Shown piece after piece: positions 61,264-64,000 of a stretch of DNA of 64,000 nucleotides. Within the stretch, counting starts at the first letter, position 1, and each line of letters opens with the position of its first letter. The translations under genes and the position numbers were made by a program. The notes beneath the pieces are model-generated. The model was not told the origin of the DNA, did no database searches, and was given only the letters and a program-made list of their open reading frames with translations. The DNA comes from Cucumis sativus (taxonomy: Eukaryota; Streptophyta; Magnoliopsida; Cucurbitales; Cucurbitaceae), in NCBI RefSeq assembly GCF_000004075.3, contig NC_026660.2, positions 21,889,498 through 21,953,497 of the forward strand, in the 5' to 3' direction.

Positions 61264-63406
61264 TAATAAAAAATAAAGGTGTCACGATGTTTCCTCTAAA
61301 GCATAGTTATTATCAAATTTTAAATAACATATCACAATATCTACAAAATATTAATATCCATTCAATTTTCTCGTTTTTTTAAAGAAAATTGTTTTAATTA
61401 GTTTATAATATTTTAATCAATCAATTTTATGAAGTAATATAATATTGAAGATTTTTAAAAATAACAAAATCCCATCTATTTCTTTTCTTTCTTTTTATCT
61501 ACCATCTCCTTAATCCAGATTTGGATATCCAAAAATATACTTTTTAATTTTGTTTTCAACTTGTACGTCATCTTGATTCTATTTTTTGTTTGGATGAGTG
61601 CACATTGAAATAGAAAAGTTTGTGTTAGCATTGAGAAATTCACAAAATCGACCTATCGAAATCAACCACTGCGAGTGCGAATCATTGAACAAGCCTCATC
61701 ATAGAAAAGAAACCACCTGAGCCGACATTACAAGAGTCTCGATCTCCGAGAATAAGGGAGACAATTCAAATGGACCTCATTCCCACACTAAGTGTAGAAG
61801 AAGATACATTTTAGCTACAAGTAGAATATTTAAATTATATATTATTGCATATGCATTAATTTAATATTCTTATTTTGAAATTTGCAACAAAAAAAAACTT
61901 GTATGTTTTATACATACTAAGTTTTGATGACGAGTAACCATCATCGTTTATTCAATCACAACAACTCTCTCTTGACCATTGACTCGGCCACATGGGTGAA
62001 CTCATGCATGTTAACATCCACGTAATATATTATTTTTCCAATTTGAGGGAAAGACTCTCCGTTTTTTTTATTAAGAATTTTTTAAAAAAGTTTATTATCA
62101 ACTAAATATAGTTTTTAATTTTTAATACTAAACAATCCTTTCTATTATATTTTTATTTAGAAAGGGAAATCACTGTAAACTTATCAATAATATTTAATGT
62201 TCAAATATATAATTAAAAATAGAATAATTGTAAAGTATATAATTAAAAAATATCACATACAGTAAAGTATACAAGTGATGGACTTGTATGGAAAAGTATC
62301 TTATAGACATTGTAAACTATTTAATTTTAAAAAAATATTATTATATAAACTAATATTTTAAATTTGATTTCTATATTTTTAATGATTTAAAATTTAAAAA
62401 TTAAATACTGGATATGTATTATTTATTAATTACAAAAATTATTTATTTATTCATTCATTTGAGATGAGGCAATAAGGTGAGAATAGGTTTATATGAACGA
62501 GGAATATAATCTTTCCTATATAGTTTACATGTGCATCACATTTTCATCTCCTTGTTACTCGTTCAAACTTGTGTCATTACATTCAAATTCGAGAACTTGA
62601 AGATTTAATCTCATTAACATTCGGTTAGTGTACTAAAAGACAAATTATTAACACTCATAATTAAGATTTAAATTCTTGCTCTATGTTGTGCTATTTTCCA
62701 TATCTAAACCGACAAAAAAGAAGATATTATTGTAGAAGGAATGAAAGATGAATACAATTTTGGATTCGGTTCTAGTTGAGAGATTTAAACTGCTCCATAA
62801 CTCATTAACTGAATTGCCAATATAAATTTGGAGATTATGTTGTGCTCTTTTTTATCATCCTCCTCACATATTATTGTTAACCAATGTTAATATAACGAAC
62901 AATTAATGAAAGCAGTACTCATCTCCATATATATTGATGTGATTGTAATCAAATTATATAGATTAATCAATTATGCATGAATATCAAAGAAGAAGATTCT
63001 AAACAACCAAGGTATTGTTTGGTAATCATTTTTCTTTGGAAAATAAATTCAATACACATCATTTACACCTCCAAATATCTTCACTTGCTATCTAATTTAC
63101 CAATTCACGAATACTTATATATTCATCCAGCGTTGAACTACTTGAAACTTTGCTTTATTTCCTTGATTTGTGAAAATATTTTTGGCTCCAACACTTGATT
63201 CTATAATATTAACAAAACGACTACTGTCACTTGAAAAGAATTGCACGTTTATTAATCTGTATTGTCACTATGTACAACATGAGATTGCATTAAAGAAACT
63301 ACAGATAAGGCAAAAGAAAAAAAAATGGACACTGGTCTAGAATACAAATAGCACTCCCGATTCCCCAAATAATTAAGTTTGAAATCAGAAAAAACTGAAT
63401 GAAGAT
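61264..63406. other. Intergenic region and NEK 3' UTR
   Basis: AT-rich DNA with no supported gene; a 73-codon frame at 62977-63198 lacks any family feature. The last 150-200 bases should be the 3' UTR of the NEK gene. Confidence 0.55.
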
Positions 63407-64000
63407 TCATGAACTCCTGGCATTGTCTTCGATCATCATTCCTTTGAGACTCCTTGCTAGCCAGATTGCTGTCTCTCTTGGAGAGACCTTGTCTTTCCCA
63501 AATGGCTTCAGAACAACTGCTAGTTCTTCCAATCTATTATGTTGTAGTAACTCTGCAGATAATTCTAGCAGCCCTTCAAGTGCCTCAGCCCTTTGCCTAA
63601 AAGATTTCACATCCAATGTTTCCTTTGCTGGCACTTCCTCTTCAACCACAGGAGTGACGGGTTTTGTATGCTCAGTTGAATCAGAGTTTGTCGTTGGCAA
63701 CATCGGAGGGTTTGCACCAGTCGATTCTTTGATAGCCGAGTGCTCAGAAGTATTTGGCTTCGAACACAGGGCATCAGAGCAACTACTGGACTTGAGAGTC
63801 AAAGGTGTGGTGGTGGTTCCATTCTTCAACTCTAGTTCATCCTTCACCACAGTAACTAACTTACCCACGTCAACATTCTGAACACCCACCTCCAAGTTTT
63901 CTGTTACTGGCTGCTCACTTCCAACTCGGAAACTACTATGTCGTATGACATGTATCACATCATCAAAAGCTGCAGGAAGATGGCTACCGGCCAGCTTCTC
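63407..64000 (-). CDS. NEK: NIMA-related kinase (NEK), C-terminal part, runs off the right edge
   Basis: The last 197 residues of a plant NEK on the minus strand; the kinase domain lies beyond base 64000. No splice site interrupts this part. Starting at the edge it reads [20 protein letters not shown], then [12 protein letters not shown] and [16 protein letters not shown] Ser/Thr-rich linker follows, then the C-terminal block [40 protein letters not shown]. These blocks are typical of plant NEK1-NEK4, and the final block is also shared with NEK6. Plant NEKs phosphorylate tubulin and control cell expansion and division. Wording of the motifs favours NEK1-4, although gene order near At3g44200 would suggest NEK6; I leave the member open. 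Confidence 0.9.
   Translation of the reverse strand, partial: EKLAGSHLPAAFDDVIHVIRHSSFRVGSEQPVTENLEVGVQNVDVGKLVTVVKDELELKNGTTTTPLTLKSSSCSDALCSKPNTSEHSAIKESTGANPPMLPTTNSDSTEHTKPVTPVVEEEVPAKETLDVKSFRQRAEALEGLLELSAELLQHNRLEELAVVLKPFGKDKVSPRETAIWLARSLKGMMIEDNARSS

Noticed and set aside
63399-63881. 160-codon plus-strand frame
   Set aside because: Shadow of the NEK coding exon on the other strand.
1-64000. CRISPR arrays, bacterial operons, intact LTR or LINE protein genes
   Set aside because: None seen; the window is plant nuclear DNA and no long transposon protein frame is present.

Overview
This window is a stretch of plant nuclear DNA. It is AT-rich, has GT-AG introns (with one probable GC-AG), many TA/AAT microsatellites and long intergenic spaces, and carries plant-only families: NAC with a membrane tail, GIR, NHL, plastid FAM210 and plant NEK. 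Gene content and the style of the small AT-rich dispersed repeats suggest a eudicot, most likely a cucurbit; the species call is inference.

I support twelve protein genes, a doubtful exon at the left edge and one tRNA. The seven genes on the left are all on the + strand: an F-box protein (5414-6436), a coiled-coil protein (15245-18369, 3 exons), a tail-anchored NAC factor (19123-20403, 4 exons), a 107-residue membrane microprotein (21635-24433, 2 exons), a GL2-interacting-repressor-like protein (31638-31970), a CAF1 deadenylase (38231-39028) and a plastid FAM210/DUF1279 protein (40002-41276, 3 exons). The five on the right are all on the - strand: E2FB-like E2F (42229-48661, 14 exons), a 76-residue conserved protein (49903-50133), two NDR1/HIN1-like (NHL) proteins (54113-54751 and 60377-61123) and the 3' part of a NIMA-related kinase running off the right edge (63407-64000). 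The strand switch is the convergent pair FAM210/E2F near 41.3-42.2 kb. A tRNA-Gln(CUG) lies at 9022-9093 on the - strand.

From memory, the order coiled-coil, NAC, microprotein, GIR-like, CAF1, E2F, 76-aa protein, NHL matches the Arabidopsis block At5g22310-At5g22200 and its chromosome 3 duplicates (At3g44200 region; At3g11590-At3g11660). The window is therefore best read as a conserved syntenic block whose spacers have filled with simple repeats and small non-autonomous elements. The genes do not form one pathway. Several are regulators of growth and stress: E2F for the cell cycle, NAC and the ACGT-element promoters for hormone or sugar signalling, CAF1 for mRNA decay, GIR for epidermal fate, NEK for microtubules and cell expansion, NHL for membrane and defence responses.

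The spaces hold hairpin-forming repeats (13551-13620, 14703-14753, 53985-54094), a roughly 0.9 kb element with inverted ends and a quasi-periodic GATACAC core (33158-34080), tandem duplications (51521-51600, 57606-57688) and long TA tracts. I found no clear new biological system. The points most worth checking are the synteny, the GC-AG intron and upstream E2F site of the E2F gene, the foldback next to the NHL stop codon, and the orphan coding-like islet at 3508-3660.
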